Position numbers and translations under genes: made by a program. From NCBI GenBank assembly GCA_910589415.1, contig OU342634.1, positions 19,155,144 to 19,219,143 of the forward strand: a stretch of DNA of 64,000 bases, read 5' to 3'. The notes under the pieces are model-generated. The model was not told the DNA's origin. It ran no database searches and saw only the letters and a list, made by a program, of their open reading frames with translations. The first letter of the stretch is position 1. Each line of letters opens with the position of its first letter. Below, in pieces: positions 1 to 13,900 of this stretch. This DNA is from Malachius bipustulatus (Eukaryota > Arthropoda > Insecta > Coleoptera > Melyridae).

Positions 1-189
1 TCGTTATTCCTGAATGTATCGGAGCCTTCAGTAAGGTTATCTGGTCAGCCAGCCTCCCCAGCGCCTCGGCACACAGTCCAGATCATCGGGGACTAATCCC
101 GTATAACTACAGCGCTTTTGTTTGTGACAGTCTGAAAACGACTGTGGTTGAACGTAACATGAACAGTCCTTTGGCAAGTTTTTCTTGAT
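1..189. other. GC-richer edge patch, possible exon of an upstream gene
   Basis: The first 190 bases are clearly richer in GC than the next 7 kb. On the plus strand frame 1 is open for 30 codons to TAA at 91-93. On the minus strand a frame is open from 189 to the stop at 37-39, with five Cys and two Trp in about 50 residues (DCSCY, DCHKQKRCSY, DLDCVPRRWGGW), preceded by a pyrimidine-rich stretch ending in AAG. Either could be a terminal exon cut by the window edge. I recognise neither, and the strand is not decided. Confidence 0.25.
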
Positions 190-2000
190 CTTGACAAGAA
201 GAGAAAAGACAAAGTTTTACTAAATGAAACTTTTACATTTTTACTTGATGATAATCCATAAGATCCATTAAAAATAATTATTAATGAGATATACTCACTT
301 AATTCTCAGAATATTTGTTAACCTGGCCATTCTACGGTTTAGCAGTCGGCACGGTAAACCGCGAAGCCACCGTCGACTCTACCAGAGTCAATATGAGGGA
401 CTATATGTCATATCTACACATTTAAGACCGATGCTCTCCCTCTTTTGTAAAAAAGTTGTATTTTGATTAATTTATTACCTGATCTAATCTTTAAACTGAG
501 CAATTCATCCTGTATTGAACGACGACAGCCTTGCAATTTTATTATCAATGACGTCATGGCCACTTAGTTGATATGACCGATATTGCTCAAAATCTTCAAA
601 GAATCTGCAATAGTGACAATTAATTAATATTTTAGAAATATTTATGAAAATGCCTTCTCTCCCTTGACACTTGTTATTATTAGCGTAATCTTCATGGTAG
701 CCCCTTTTTCGGGGGCTATACTTGCTGTATTCCCCCTCCCTCCTATCAGTACTCTGAAAACCCGGGCACGGTCGTACTTTCCTAGTATCTGTTCTTCTAA
801 AATGTAGGTAGGTAGTAGGTACCTATGTACTTCTTATTTGCGAAATTTTCGAAACTCTTTAGAAACCAGTTTGATATGTTGCCACTGTGGTTTTTTCTTT
901 GACTCTCGCAAAAATATTTATCGGAGGTTTTTTAACTAAGCAATAAACTTCCATTTGTTGAGTAACTTATTTATAATTATTATATTTACGCTTCCTAGGA
1001 CAAAGTAATTAATAGAAAACATTTCCCTTGATCCATTCCTCAGCAGGCTATAAAATAAACCCCCAACCCGTTATTAAATTGGGCAACATTTTAGATATGA
1101 AACTTATTTAATTTTTCTCGTTTCCGTTAAAACAGGGCTAACATCGCCTCGCCAACACCCAGTGAAATCTCTATTCTCTGTTAGGAGCTTTGAAAATATT
1201 CCAGCGAGGGTCTCTGTCTCTTTGCAGTATTTTATTTGCTTGGAGGTGAAATAGATTTGCTTTCATGCATCAGCAGTCAAACGATCTCATGTACCTACCT
1301 ACAAAGGGTGAGAGCATCCTGCACTGTTACATGTCCAGCTAATGCATCCTGTTCCTGTAGCAAACGAATGAAGAACTGCTGAATCGGGACACAAGGAGAC
1401 ATATGGAAGTTCCCATTCGAATGGGTTACCTATAGAACTATCGCAGACAGGTGATAAAGTGGGATGCATGTTTTTTATAAAGCTATTATATCAGTAGAAT
1501 TTCATTTTGAGAGATAATTTTATTCGTGAAAAAAAATGGACTACTATTCCTTTATCTCCGAAAGTATGGAACGATCGAGACCCAATAGAAACCTCGTCCC
1601 CGAAAGATCAAATTAGAGAGAGCATATGTTTTTGAGATCGCTTTTTCCAGCGAGAAATCAGGTTTTTGTTCTTCGAAAGTGCCACCAAGTGGTCCAATAA
1701 TTATAACATATAATGCCCTCTTTCATTTTCCACCCCTATAATAAAACGAATGGAAACTATATCTCTATAACACATTTGCAATTTCAAAACAAAATCCTCA
1801 AACCGATATTAACTTGAAGGTAAGATTAGTTGCAAAGAGCTCAGAAAAAAATTATAAAATATTGAGGAGCAAGACTTATATGGACCGTTAAGTAGTAAAA
1901 CATTTTTTTTGGTAATATACTCAATAAAAAAAAAAAATCATAATTTTACATTATCCTAAAAATGGGGGACTTTTTGCTCTCATTATACCAAAACTATTAA
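190..2000. other. AT-rich, no gene seen
   Basis: No open frame of note, no repeat boundary and no splice-flanked coding stretch could be supported. Confidence 0.6.
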
Positions 2001-2049
2001 AAGGATGATCAAAGGCACCTCTATAGAGGTTGTTATTAGATCTCCGGCT

Positions 2050-2190
2050 ATTTGTGACACAAAAGTTGCAAAATGGGATTGTTTTAAGCACGCGACGAAA
2101 ATTGTCAAAAGAAGCCGAAGGCCGAGTTTGACAATCGTCAAGGGCTCAAGCACTCCTTTTGCAACGTGTGTCACACGAGATTTTTTGTTT
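2050..2190. repeat. Imperfect hairpin, about 140 bp
   Basis: TTGTGACACAAAAGTTGCAA near 2051 is answered by TTTTGCAACGTGTGTCACA near 2160, with an inner pair ATTGTCAAA / TTTGACAAT around 2100-2135. The palindrome makes similar-length frames open on both strands, which are not genes. It is followed at 2195-2250 and again at 2470-2520 by a diverged direct repeat (CCAAGAAA(C/T)AACAA then TATGAATTCT). Confidence 0.45.
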
Positions 2191-2549
2191 TAAATCGCCA
2201 AGAAACAACAAATTTATGAATCTAAGTCGTCAAGAAATATAAATTTATGAACTCTAGAGATTGGTATTTTATATTGTCAACGTGACAGTACCTATCATAA
2301 AGGTTATTCATGAAAATATTAATTTGTCATTTGTGTAACTTTTAAGCATAAGTGCGCAAAATAATATCACTTTTAGGCCCTTGTGCCTAAAAGAATGTTA
2401 TTTCGTTACCTACTAAACTGCTAATCAAAATGGCAACTTTTGATGTATCACATAGGATTTTTTGGTAAATTGCCAAGAAATAACAATGTATGAATTCTAA
2501 TTCTAAGAAATATTAATTTATGCGGCGATACCAAGTTGGGTCAAGAATT

Positions 2550-5500
2550 TTGTTTGTTGATAATGCCACAGCTCAGTTGGGCGAAAAACGATATTTGAGG
2601 GGATTATCACATATAATTAAACATAACTCGCCTAGCACATTTTTATGACATTTACTATATTCAAGGGATAGTATTGACGAATTATAACTTGTTAGTAACA
2701 AAATCATGACCTTTCGTGTTTTCCATACTTCTATGTTGAAATGATTATTGTAAATATCGACTCCCCTAATTATTTGACTGAGAAATAATAAATGAATAAT
2801 TTTTCAAGAATTAAAACAAGAGCCTTTTCTGCTACATTAATCATTAGGTATGCAATCGACTCACCTGTTTTCGTGAAAAAAAATAAACATTTTTGACTGA
2901 AACCAGTTATAATTGATGTTTAACAATAAAGCTCTATTAGGCAGAACAACATTCTGTTATTTCTCAGTGAATTACCAGAAAAATTTCACTCCGAACAAAT
3001 AAAACCATCCCTCACCTAAATTTAACTTTTTCGCATTAACTTTAGACCTCACAGTCCTCACACCTAGAGGCCTTGAAGCCTAGAAGTTAATGGCCCTGTT
3101 AAAAATAATTTTGTAGAAGTCTATATTAAATACCTACCTTTACCAGAAAAATTACTTTTCTCTTGTACCTCGAAGAATGGAAAAGGTACAGACGAACCGA
3201 TTACAGTTACTTATGAACTTCTCACAATTTATGTTGCAGTCTAAGCAGAGTGTTTCATGAAAGTCATCAAAACAAAATTTCTTGAAATATTGATATAATT
3301 GTCATCACCAAGTGAATAATGGCCATCATAATCGTGAATGTAATACTATGCTTTTTCAACTATTATCAAAAAAAACAAATTTTAATATTTTTATTGTTTA
3401 TTTATTTTTGTTATTTTTATTACTCCTCGGAACAACTGCTAGTACCGACCGCGCACGCGTGGATGGTCTAGGGTGGCGGTAGATACTTTATGTGTTCATT
3501 GTAAAAGTGTCAGGTAGGTATTATTATCATTCCTGCTTTGCTTGGTTTATGAAATTCACAACTTTTGATTGGTCCACGAGCGGGAAATATGCAATTGCTA
3601 GAGCTGTGATTGGACAAGAGCCGGGAATTATGAACTATAATTCAAAACCTATGAATAATTACTCTCATAATTCATCTAAAAAGCTCTAATAATTGGAATA
3701 TTATTCAATAAGAGTAGAAAAAATATTGCATGGTATCTAGCTACACTTTTTTTACAGCCAGAAAGTTCTGTATAGGTCTGTATTTATAAGTCATTATTTA
3801 AAATTGTTTTTATTAAGAGATAAATTTCAGAGTGGTTCGTTTTTGTTGCGACATCCTGTATGTCATTTAATGCCTAATTGAGTAAAATAAATGTGACTCA
3901 GAACTCATGAACTGCCAGGGTACTTGTCTCTTCTTCCTGGGAAACGATAATTCGATAATCTTGCTCTGTAAATAGCTGGAAATGTTGGAATATGATGAGT
4001 TATGTTGTTATGCGAGAAGATTTCATCCTTGCCCACTATATCCTGAAACTTTACAGATTTGTTTACCCTTCTAATGGACCGAATACCTTGGAAACAAGGA
4101 AAATTATATCATACACGAATCAATGATCTCTGGTAGTGAGTTTTGGTATTGTAGAAAGTAGAGGTAACAATGAGTAAGAAATTATATTTTCATTCGTTCA
4201 TTTATTAGAACAAATAAAATAAATGCAAAATTTCCAGATAAGTTGATTTCTCTCGGTCCTATATTAATAACAGTCGCAAAAAAATGACGTACCTAAATGT
4301 ATGAGTAGACTTGGGAATATTTTTGGAACGCACTTTATAAAACATATGAAATTATAAATAAATGGAAGTTATGTCCATTTGGCTCATTTACAAAGGTTTT
4401 TAACTTCACTATCCAGGGATTTTAGTATAGTCGGCGGTATCTAAAGAAATTTCCTCCGATTAACAACCCATCAAGGGGACATGAAATTACGACTTTATAA
4501 AGTTTCGCCTTTGTTCGGGCTCGTCAGTTTTTCTATGCCGTTATGCCAATCGAAGAATATTAATGGAGGCTTACTTCTGTCGTCGAGAATAACATTAGTA
4601 TCTTGCATGGAGAAATGTCATCTAGCAGTCAATAATAATACCTCGACGAGGTTATAGTAGGTATTAAAATTTTGAACTGTTACATTTTTTGATGATTAAG
4701 GTAAGAAAAGTTGAAAGCATTAGGATTATGAGAACAAGTATTATTTAAATCATAAAAAGAAAAAACAATAGGAAATGTAGTATTCTTGAAATTTTTTCTT
4801 AGGAAACTCCTTTATAGGATGAAAAATGCAAAAAATGCATTTTTTTCGAATTATAGTTAATTCTCGAATTATATGTATACAGACTTCAATAGTTACAGAC
4901 GTAATCATTTATTTCCTATTAGTAGTTATTCGCATGTGTGATTTCTCCTATTCCTATTATTAAAACCTCAAGAATTGTTCCCCAGGATCCGAACGAAAAG
5001 CATTTAAGTGGTGTCAGGTTCAGATTTAGGACTGGCGGCCAACTTTTCAGTTCCAATCAAAGTTTGTTTTATCTCATGGAATCTCTGGATGCTTCTGGTG
5101 GTGTGCAATAAGGTAGAACCAATCTGATTTCTTGAATTATTTTTGATAAATTTGCCAACATCGATTTTGTTTCACATTTCTTATGCGTTTCTTACGTTCA
5201 TTAAAACTAGTTGGATGTGGAATCTGAGCCTCAATTCCATAATCTTGTTCTTAGACTTCGTTAAAAGAATCCATCTGGAAAATTTGATATGGGTTCATTA
5301 CTTATTAAATATAATTATGGAAAAAATTAAATAATATTATTAATAAAATGGAGCTGAGAACTTTGAGTAACAATAAAGGTTTCTGGAATAAGTTATTTTT
5401 GCTATGAAGTACGAGTATATTGAAAGATCCAAATATTGTAAACATTTATTTAGGTATGGTAGTCTACAGGTATAGATCTATTGAGCGCTATACATATTGG

Positions 5501-5960
5501 TATGAATAATGGATGGAGTTTGTTGTTTGTATATAAAAAACAGTTTTTAGTTATTCAGGCGAATAAATATCTACATTTTATCAATTTTCGAAGTCTTGCT
5601 GAGATCACGAAGTTGAGAACTTCGTTACTTAACATAGTTTATTGCTGCAATGGTGTTTCATGTTTCATTCGTCGGTTTTAGAAGTTTCTTGTTCCAACAA
5701 TGAATATTTTTCATGAAATTATCATCAGCTACAAGAAATTGATCGCCTTAATAAATGTAAATAAATGTGTGATCCATTTTGTATACAAGTCAGTCTGTAA
5801 AATTTTTATTTATTTTGACATTGTGCGATTTCAACCGGGTTTTGATAAATGGTAGAGGTTGATGTACTGTATTTTTTTGCAAAAAGCTCCCCCTTCCTAC
5901 AATATTTAAGGCCTATCAGATCAGTGTTTGATAGTAAAATTTCAATAATTCATACAAGCA
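2550..5960. other. AT-rich, no gene seen
   Basis: Nothing coding could be supported. Short open frames at 3492-3689, 5143-5334 and 5481-5681 lack coding character and flanking signals. Confidence 0.5.
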
Positions 5961-5969
5961 ATTTTTTAA

Positions 5970-6335
5970 GTAAAAATCTGGGTACGTCACTAAACTTACC
6001 ATCTCTTGTTATATAAACGGTACTTTGCTAAATTTTATCGAAACCTGTCGAGTATATTAACGATCTTATAGCCGAATTATAATTGCAAGGATTCATTTTG
6101 GTCATTTTCTTAGAAAAAATCTTAGTATGTCACTGAATTTACCATCTCTCAAAACTGTACTTTTCTAAACTTTATCGACACCTGGAGAGTATTAACATTT
6201 TATAGCCAAATTAAAATTTCAAGAATTCCTATCAGTGATTTTTTTAAAAATCTGGACATGTCACTGGGTTTAACATTTCTCAAAACTGTATATTATACTA
6301 AATTTTATCGAAACCTGTTGAGGATTAAACAAATC
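5970..6335. repeat. Three-unit diverged tandem repeat, period about 130-142 bp
   Basis: The block AAATCTgGgTAcGTCACTaAA...ACCATCTC recurs near 5973, 6114 and 6246. Each is followed by an 'AAAACTGTA..TNCTAAA.TTTATCGA.ACCTG' block and an 'ATAGCC(G/A)AATTA' block. Spacing is about 141 then 132 bp. Confidence 0.6.
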
Positions 6336-6479
6336 TTATTTATATTTGGTATTATGTTTGTATTTCCTTTTGTATTTGTAAAACTAGAGCATCTATAATT
6401 AATTATACTTTCATATAATTTTTAAATTCTTTATTATTTTGTTATTAATTATTTTTTTTATTATGGGGCTCTCCTTCTT

Positions 6480-6960
6480 GCAGTGCCATACCTACAATTG
6501 CAATTTTAAATAGCAATCTCCCACTTGTGATATATCGTTGCAAACGGTCTTTTTGAGGATAATGTTTTCGCTAAATTCCAAACTTAAAAAAAAAAAAAAA
6601 AAAAAAACAATCAAGCAAAAAAAAACACGAAGAATACTATGGCTCTTTCCAAACCAAACAACTTTTGCATCTTGCAATTTTCCCCCGAAGACCGGTGTTG
6701 TTTCGTCATAAGAAAGTAAATCGAAAAATCGCTTTTTTGATTGCATTTCGTGAATAAATGCTTCAGACAGAAGTTTCTTATTTTTCCATGAAAAATCATA
6801 ATCCACATTAAAAAAATGAGGGTTGTTCCTATTTAAGACGTCGAAGTTAACCCCATCCCCAGGCAAGGGGTTAAGGGTGGGGGTGATTTCTGGCTTCACA
6901 GATGTTCCCCTCCGAAATGTATAACTTGCGTGTCTGAATCTTTTTTCCGAAAATGATGAC
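6480..6960. repeat. Probable single arm of a dispersed element with an internal poly(A) run
   Basis: A minus-strand frame of 135 codons (6492-6899) reads straight through a 20-base homopolymer run near 6587-6606 that would code for polyphenylalanine. Together with the CCCCATCCCCAGGC tract near 6850 this looks like repeat sequence, not a gene. No partner arm was found in the window. Confidence 0.35.
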
Positions 6961-7885
6961 CCTTCCCAATGATTAAAAAAAAATAGAAAGGATCACCTTG
7001 AATACGTAAAACTTTGAGAAAATGTTCTTCTTAATTAGATCTTTTAAATCTGGTGTAAGTAAAGCGCGCGACCCTCTCTTAAAAAAATTCTTAAGTTTAA
7101 TAAGTTGCGAAAAAAATTAAACAAATAATATAATAAAAAATGACTGTTAGATGATTAAAATTAGGCAACTTTATTTTGCATCATCTGACACATAAGAGAC
7201 ATTGTTAGTCAATTGATATGAAATAACTTATACAGGGACTTTCCTTTTATCCAAACCTAAAAATAAATATCCAGAAATTCGCGGCTCTAGTAAAAAAAAT
7301 TGTACAGTTTAAAGCAGTTAATGTATATTTTCTATACAGTCTGCTTTAAGTAACAAATTCAAGAAACTGCGTTTAGGCATAAGTGTTTTTGTTAATAACT
7401 CTTATCAACTCCCAGTAGATATATTATCCTGATTCTCGCGCTTATCGACTCCATACGTTCTGACCTGAGATGAAGCCTCCAACCTCCAAAGAGAACAGGA
7501 ACAGACAACGTATAGGGGGTTGACGCTTGCGTGATTCAGTATCGCATCTCCTAAAATACTCCCCGCAAGTGCATAGTAACGTATCCTGATAAATGTGTCA
7601 CTATTACGATAAATAAACGGGAAACATTGTCCTTTATTACGCGAGTTGCTAAGGAATATGATGGACTGGGGAAGGGAACCGGGTTGAGCTAATATCCCTT
7701 CCTTTGAAGAGGGTATTTTTAGGATGACGAATTATCACAGCCTTGGTGAAGAGATAACCAATACATAGAGATTTCAGCTGTTCAATAAGAATGTGGATGA
7801 GTGATTTGCATAGTTGTGAAGTTTTTAGTGAGTTTATTATTAAGAATCTTGTGGTAATTAGAGGGATGTTTAGAAAACGTGTACC
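6961..7885 (+). other. Region upstream of the Lcch3 start codon, 5' UTR and promoter likely here or beyond
   Basis: No repeat boundary was found. Base composition is more balanced in 7430-7760 than around it. I cannot place a transcription start: no convincing TATA box or initiator stands out. Confidence 0.35.
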
Positions 7886-7956
7886 ATGATCTATGAAAAA
7901 CTATATTTCATTATAATAGTTCTTAGTTTCTGCTCCAAATTTGAACAAAATGTGTG
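7886..7956 (+). CDS. Lcch3: Lcch3 exon 1, signal peptide
   Basis: The ATG at 7886 (context gtaccATGa) opens a 23-codon frame reading [19 protein letters not shown] and then EQNV, a short polar start followed by a hydrophobic core and so a good signal peptide. It ends in TG before the donor GTAAGTATG. The two leftover bases join the single leading G of exon 2 to make Trp24, and the full spliced frame then divides by three exactly. No other ATG-plus-donor combination I found upstream of exon 2 gives a signal peptide in this phase. RNA evidence would settle it. Confidence 0.72.
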
Positions 7957-10900
7957 GTAAGTATGTATCATATTGAATCGTATAACTTTATTTTTCTATT
8001 TTTCATGGGTAATTCTTCCCTATTATATGTAATAAGTAGGTACCTACCTACTATAATAAACCTATTTTTATATTTTTAAATTGGTAGTTTCGTTTGACTG
8101 TCCTATTATAAATAATATTAGGAATTAGTTGGGAATGCAGTCGTTTTAATAAAAATAACACTCTTTTTTCTCGCCAAGCTTTCGAATTTTTATTAATTCT
8201 TCATCAGGGCTATGAAGTTGAGATTAAATTCGAAGTTGTTTAAAATTGATGGGACTGATTTCATGGGACTTGTTATACTTACATTCAACAACGACAAAAA
8301 CGATAAAATACATCGTACCTAGTCATGAAATTGATTCTAATTTGGGCCAAAAAGATAAAAAAATTTTATAAGTTTTTTCTAATATTACAATAAAAATGAT
8401 TGACATAAAAATAATTAAAATATATATATTATATAATAATATTATAATAATATTATAATTATATTATTATAATTATAATATTTTAATTATAAAATTATAT
8501 ACCTAATATTTAAAATAATTAAAATAATTATTTTTATGTCAATCATTTTCAGTATAATATTAATATATGTTAGTGTAATTCAGTGTAATATATATTTTTT
8601 TACAGTGTAACTTAGCAATTTTTAACAACTTAGAATTTAATCTCAACTTGAAGCCCTGATGATGAAGAAATAAATAAAAATTCGAAAGCTTGGCGAGAAA
8701 AAAGAGTGTTCTTTTTATTAAAACAACTGCATTCCCAACTAATTCTTAATATCATTTATATTTTTATATGAATTTAATACAAAATAATGTAATATCTGTC
8801 GCGGATTGTAATTTTTTTACACTATATAATACTTTATGCTAAGTTATATTTAATATTTTATTTTATTTTATATACCGTGTGTCCCCGGATAGGTGAAACG
8901 ACTCTTATAAAAGATAAAAAAAAATTTGATTTTCATTTTCCTTTTTTGGGATTCAGCTCTGCTTGGTTAAAGAGTAATTTCTAACAAAATTTAAGTTTTT
9001 AAAAATCAAGCATGCCTTGGAAATTAAAAAAATGCATTTTTTCTTTAGAGTAAAGTGCCTTTTATGTGGCAAATATGACAAAATGTTATTTGAAAAAGTG
9101 GTTCAAAATCAACATTTAGGACCGTATACCAAATTTCAAAATCATAGGCCAACTTTGATCTTTTACATTTACTTTTATGTTTATTTCACAAATCAAAGAA
9201 TTTTATTTGTAACAAAGACTGATATTGACAAATTGCTATTGCTATGGGTACAATTTGGTTTTTCCATGGCAGTCTTTGTTACAAAATGAAATTCTTTGAT
9301 TTGTGAAATAAAACATAAAAATAAATGTAAAAAATAAAAGTTGACCTATGATTTTGAAATTTGGTATAGGGACCTAAATGTTGATTCTGAACAACTTTTT
9401 CAAATAACATTTTGTCGTTTTTGCCACATAAAAGGCACTTTACTCAACAGAAAAACCGGTTTCTTATTGGAAATTTCCAAGGTATTATTGACTTTTCAAA
9501 ACTTAAATTTTGTTATAAATTACTCTTTAACTAAGCAGGGCTGAACCCCAAAAAATTTAAATTTAAATCAAAAAATTTTTGTCTTTTATAAGAGTCGTTT
9601 CACCTATCCGGGTATAATAGAATTTTATGTTTTACATAGTATAACACACTTATTAGACCTTATAGTTACACTTCTGTGCAAAAAAATATATTTGATTCTA
9701 TCCACGATGCCCCATCAGTGGTCAGTCCCCTGATTTTGGTATAGACCTTCAAAAAATAAATCAAATATATTCGTCCTATTTTTTGTCCCCGAAGAATATA
9801 CAAAGTAATTATCACTTAATGTTAGAAGTAACGATTAGAAGTAGTGATAATGATTTTTAATTATTGAAAACATTTTTATTACCTACCCATTTAAACGATT
9901 CTTTTAATTTTTTGCTTCAAATTTACATTATTTTGGACCATTGTTTTTATTTTATTTTTTGAAAACATGATGTTACACACCCTGTATAATATGTTCTCCC
10001 ACCACAATTTACACCGAGGTCTACAGTGTGTCTGCTTAAGTTGGAACCATATGGAAAACTTTTTTATTGTTGGTTTTGTGAAAAAATATATTCTTCATAA
10101 AAAGTCGTGCAAGGTCCAAAACTTACAATTCAACCATCAGATATCGATTTTTTCAAGCCGTATACGAGGTGTGTCAAAAAATAAAAATTTAACGCAAGAG
10201 TAAAATACCTTTATTTTTGACAATATCAAAAATTGTTATTTAAAAAAGTTGATCAACACTGCAAATGACATTCAAATATGCAATTCATCAAATATTTGTG
10301 TGATCAAAGAAATAGGGGTTTTCAGCAGCGGTTTAGCTTTTATGCTGTTTTTTATTGGTTTAGCAACTGCATGTTATTGCATATTTGAATGTTATTTGTA
10401 ATTCTGATCAACTTTTTTGAATAACAATTTTTGATATTGTCGAAAATATAGGTACTTTACTCTTGCGTTAAATTGATATTTTTTGACAAACCTCGTATAC
10501 GGTTTAAAAAAATCGATATCTGATGGCTGCATTGTAAGTTTTGGACCATGCACAACTTTTTATAAAGAATACATTTTTTCACAAAACCAACAATAAAAAA
10601 GTTTTCCATATGGTTCCAACTTAAGCAGACACACTGCATGTACCTATATACAGGATGATGTATAAAGACTCACCCTGTATAAATTACAGGGTAGACCTCG
10701 GTGTAATTATGTAGTTAGTTCTATAAAATGAACAGTTATCGAGATAAACGTACTTTTAATAAAAAACATATTATACGAAAGATATTTTCCACATTTCTAG
10801 TAAATTTGCAAAATAACAATTGAACAAATAGGCTGGTCGTGTAAATTTAATCTGGAAATGAAACAATAATTTTAATTCAATATATGTAAATGTCGACTTA

Positions 10901-13900
10901 TTTTTCTACAAATTCAATTAGAAAGAAATATGAAAACGAATAATCGTGCTCTGTGTAAGTAAGATATAATGTACCGATGAGTCCCAAGTAGGACGAAGCA
11001 CGTGTCTACTACAATTGCAAAATAATATGCGATTCATCTTTGTCCAAAAAAAAGTATGCAAATATTTGCAGAAAATGTTTTTTTTTTTACACAAATTTAT
11101 ATTATTTTTCAAATAATTTTTCCATATACTATAATACTTATGCCCGTATTCACAAACAATAGGTAATTACCAAATAATTACGTAATCAGTTATCTCTGTC
11201 TCATTCTAACGCAAATAAACTGTATATCTCCATCTCATTTATTTAATTTTTTTCGAGATATTACAGGGCCTGAACGCTTTGTGAATACGGGCATTTGTCC
11301 ACTATTAGTAACCGCTTCGCATGCATGCAGATTTACCAGGACTTTCTTTTGGTTATAGAACTCTTAGTTTTAGAAGGCTTTGATATTAAAACTCGAGCAA
11401 GTGATGGTTTATGCATGACAGGGCGTCTCCGCATCTTAGTCTTCAGGTTAGAGGCAATTTCAATAACGTTTACCTAAACTAATGGACAGTGGATATGTTC
11501 CTTAGTTCAACTCAACGATCACCCGATTTAAATTCTCTCAATTTTTATTTTTGGGTACATCGAGTTGGGGTACATTTAAACATTTAAAAAACCTTGCTTA
11601 TGAGACACGGAGTGGAGACATAATAATTTCCTCGATAACGGTTATGTCAAAATACACTTATGAGAGACATATTATTTTAAGTAAAACATAATCAAAAGCA
11701 ATGAAAAGTATTCTTTAAAGTTCTTTAAAGTTGTTTCTTTTCTTTTTTTTTCATTCTTGTAAGTTAAGGAAAGCGTAATGTCATCATTCTGAGTTATTCA
11801 GTATGATTGTCCAAGATTAGGAAGTGATAACTTTGGCATATTGTAAACGGTAAGAGATATATGTACCTATACGACGTGGTGGTCGGTTAAATTAAGGAAC
11901 AGTTGCACAATTTTATGCTTAATAAGAATCTGAAATAAAATTTAGGAAAACTTCAGGCGCTGCTGAAATATCTTGAAAAAACTGAAAAATCGAGTTTTTG
12001 AGTTCGGCCAAATCTTTTTGATTATTAAAAATTTAAATAAATTTAGGATTTTTTGTAGGTTTACTTTACATGCATGAGTCGTCAAGATTGATCTGACATT
12101 TAAAAATTTACAAGGTCAACTAGATCCCGGAGTATTCATCATAGTCAACTATTATTTTTTTCCTCATGGCCCCCATATTATGTTTTTACATCGTTAGGTA
12201 TGAAAATAGTCAATTTGATAAAAAATTATTTAAAAAAAAAATTAATAAAAAACATTCGAAAAAAAATGTTATTCTTCTTTTTTCGAAAAACAACTACGTC
12301 AATAATAGGTATATGAAGTAGGTAATATTACTCGCCTTATGGGATTTTACATTTTCTATAGTATTCGGAATAAAAAGTTGTATTTTTTTTAAAGAATAAA
12401 ATTATTTAATTTCTTTGATTTTTTTAATGGTGAATATGACATGAAAAAACATAATGGCGGCCATAAGATAAACAAAAGTGGGCATTGAAAATATTTGAAA
12501 TATTTGATGGATTGATGTAAACCTGTGGACTTATGTAAACCTAAAAAAAATCAGCAATTTATTTTCAATACTAAAAAAAAAAGATATGGCTGAAATAATA
12601 AATTTCGTTTTTTCACGATATTTCATCAACGCTTGAAGTTTTCCTTATTTTGCTTTCAAAACCTTATTAAGCATAAAATTGTGCATTTGCACTCTAATTT
12701 AATCGACCTCGTATATCTCATACTGTTCCTGTATCCCAATGCGTTACCCCTTTCTTATTTAAATAATTGAAGCACAAAGTTTCAGAATCGGTCAAATAAT
12801 GAATAAAAAGTAACACAATCAAACTCGAACTTAAATCGACATAACTTTGAAGAGTTTCCTTGGAGAAAACGAATTTATAGACGTTTTTGATTTCTTTGTA
12901 CAAAATCTACCCTATAAGCTTGGTAGTTTCCCTCACTATCAATAAAACACTCTGTTTTATAGTTTGTTTCAAGATTTATTTTGCTATTTTTGTTTCTTAT
13001 GTTTTTAGGCATACCTACTCGTACTTATAAAAGAATTAGGCATAGGTAACTATCGTTTTTTGAATTTATTAGTTTTACGCTTCCTTCTAATCCTTCTTCT
13101 AATCATCTTTTTCATATTTTCTTGGTTGCTATGATTGGTATTTAATTTCATGTTGATCCCTGAAACTGAACGGGAAACTGAATTATAGGAGTACCTAAAT
13201 AATGTATTGAAATATAAAGGATAATGAACACATAATTATGTCTTAAGTACGAATTAACAAATTTATAAAAGATATTTTGTCTTGAAGTTTGTGAATTCAA
13301 GGAATTCTACCTTATATATTCAAAAATTGCACGTACATTCTTCACCAAGTGCTAGATGATTGTTGTCTTTACCCATTATCAATACTATTCCACAAATGAA
13401 AATCAAAACAAAGACGAAAATTTCAATCGTTAGCAATGGATAATCATACATTATGGTTTGTTTTTGAAGCAATCTAAATGCCTTTAAAAATAAATAATTA
13501 AATATTTTAAATCTATAATAATTATTATTATAAAAAAAATACCTATCACAAATAGAGTTTTGTTCTTATCTTCTTCTTGTTTTCGATGAGGTCCTGTTAT
13601 ACAGAAATTTGTAGTGATGCGATGAAAAAATTCAAGATTAAAATGAAATGTTTATCATGGCTCTACGAGTATTGTTTCTATTGGTTGGATTTCGGAATTT
13701 GGTAGAAATTGACTAAGTATTATGAATTTTCAGGTGTGATGAAGATGAAATCTTAAAACTTTCTTGTCATAATGACAGATACCACGACACGACTGATATA
13801 CAATATTTCCTATTGTTTTTTTTATAATAATTGTACTAACAGATTAACCAATACACATTGTCATATTATAACAAGTAATGAATATCTGAAACTACATAAT

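Noticed and set aside
6492..6899. Minus-strand open frame of 135 codons
   Set aside because: It crosses a 20-base homopolymer run giving a stretch of phenylalanines, lacks any motif and looks like a repeat arm.
9017..9289. Open frame of 90 codons, similar to one at 17483-17791
   Set aside because: Both are arms of the same foldback MITE. The similarity is shared repeat DNA, and mirrored frames occur on the other strand.
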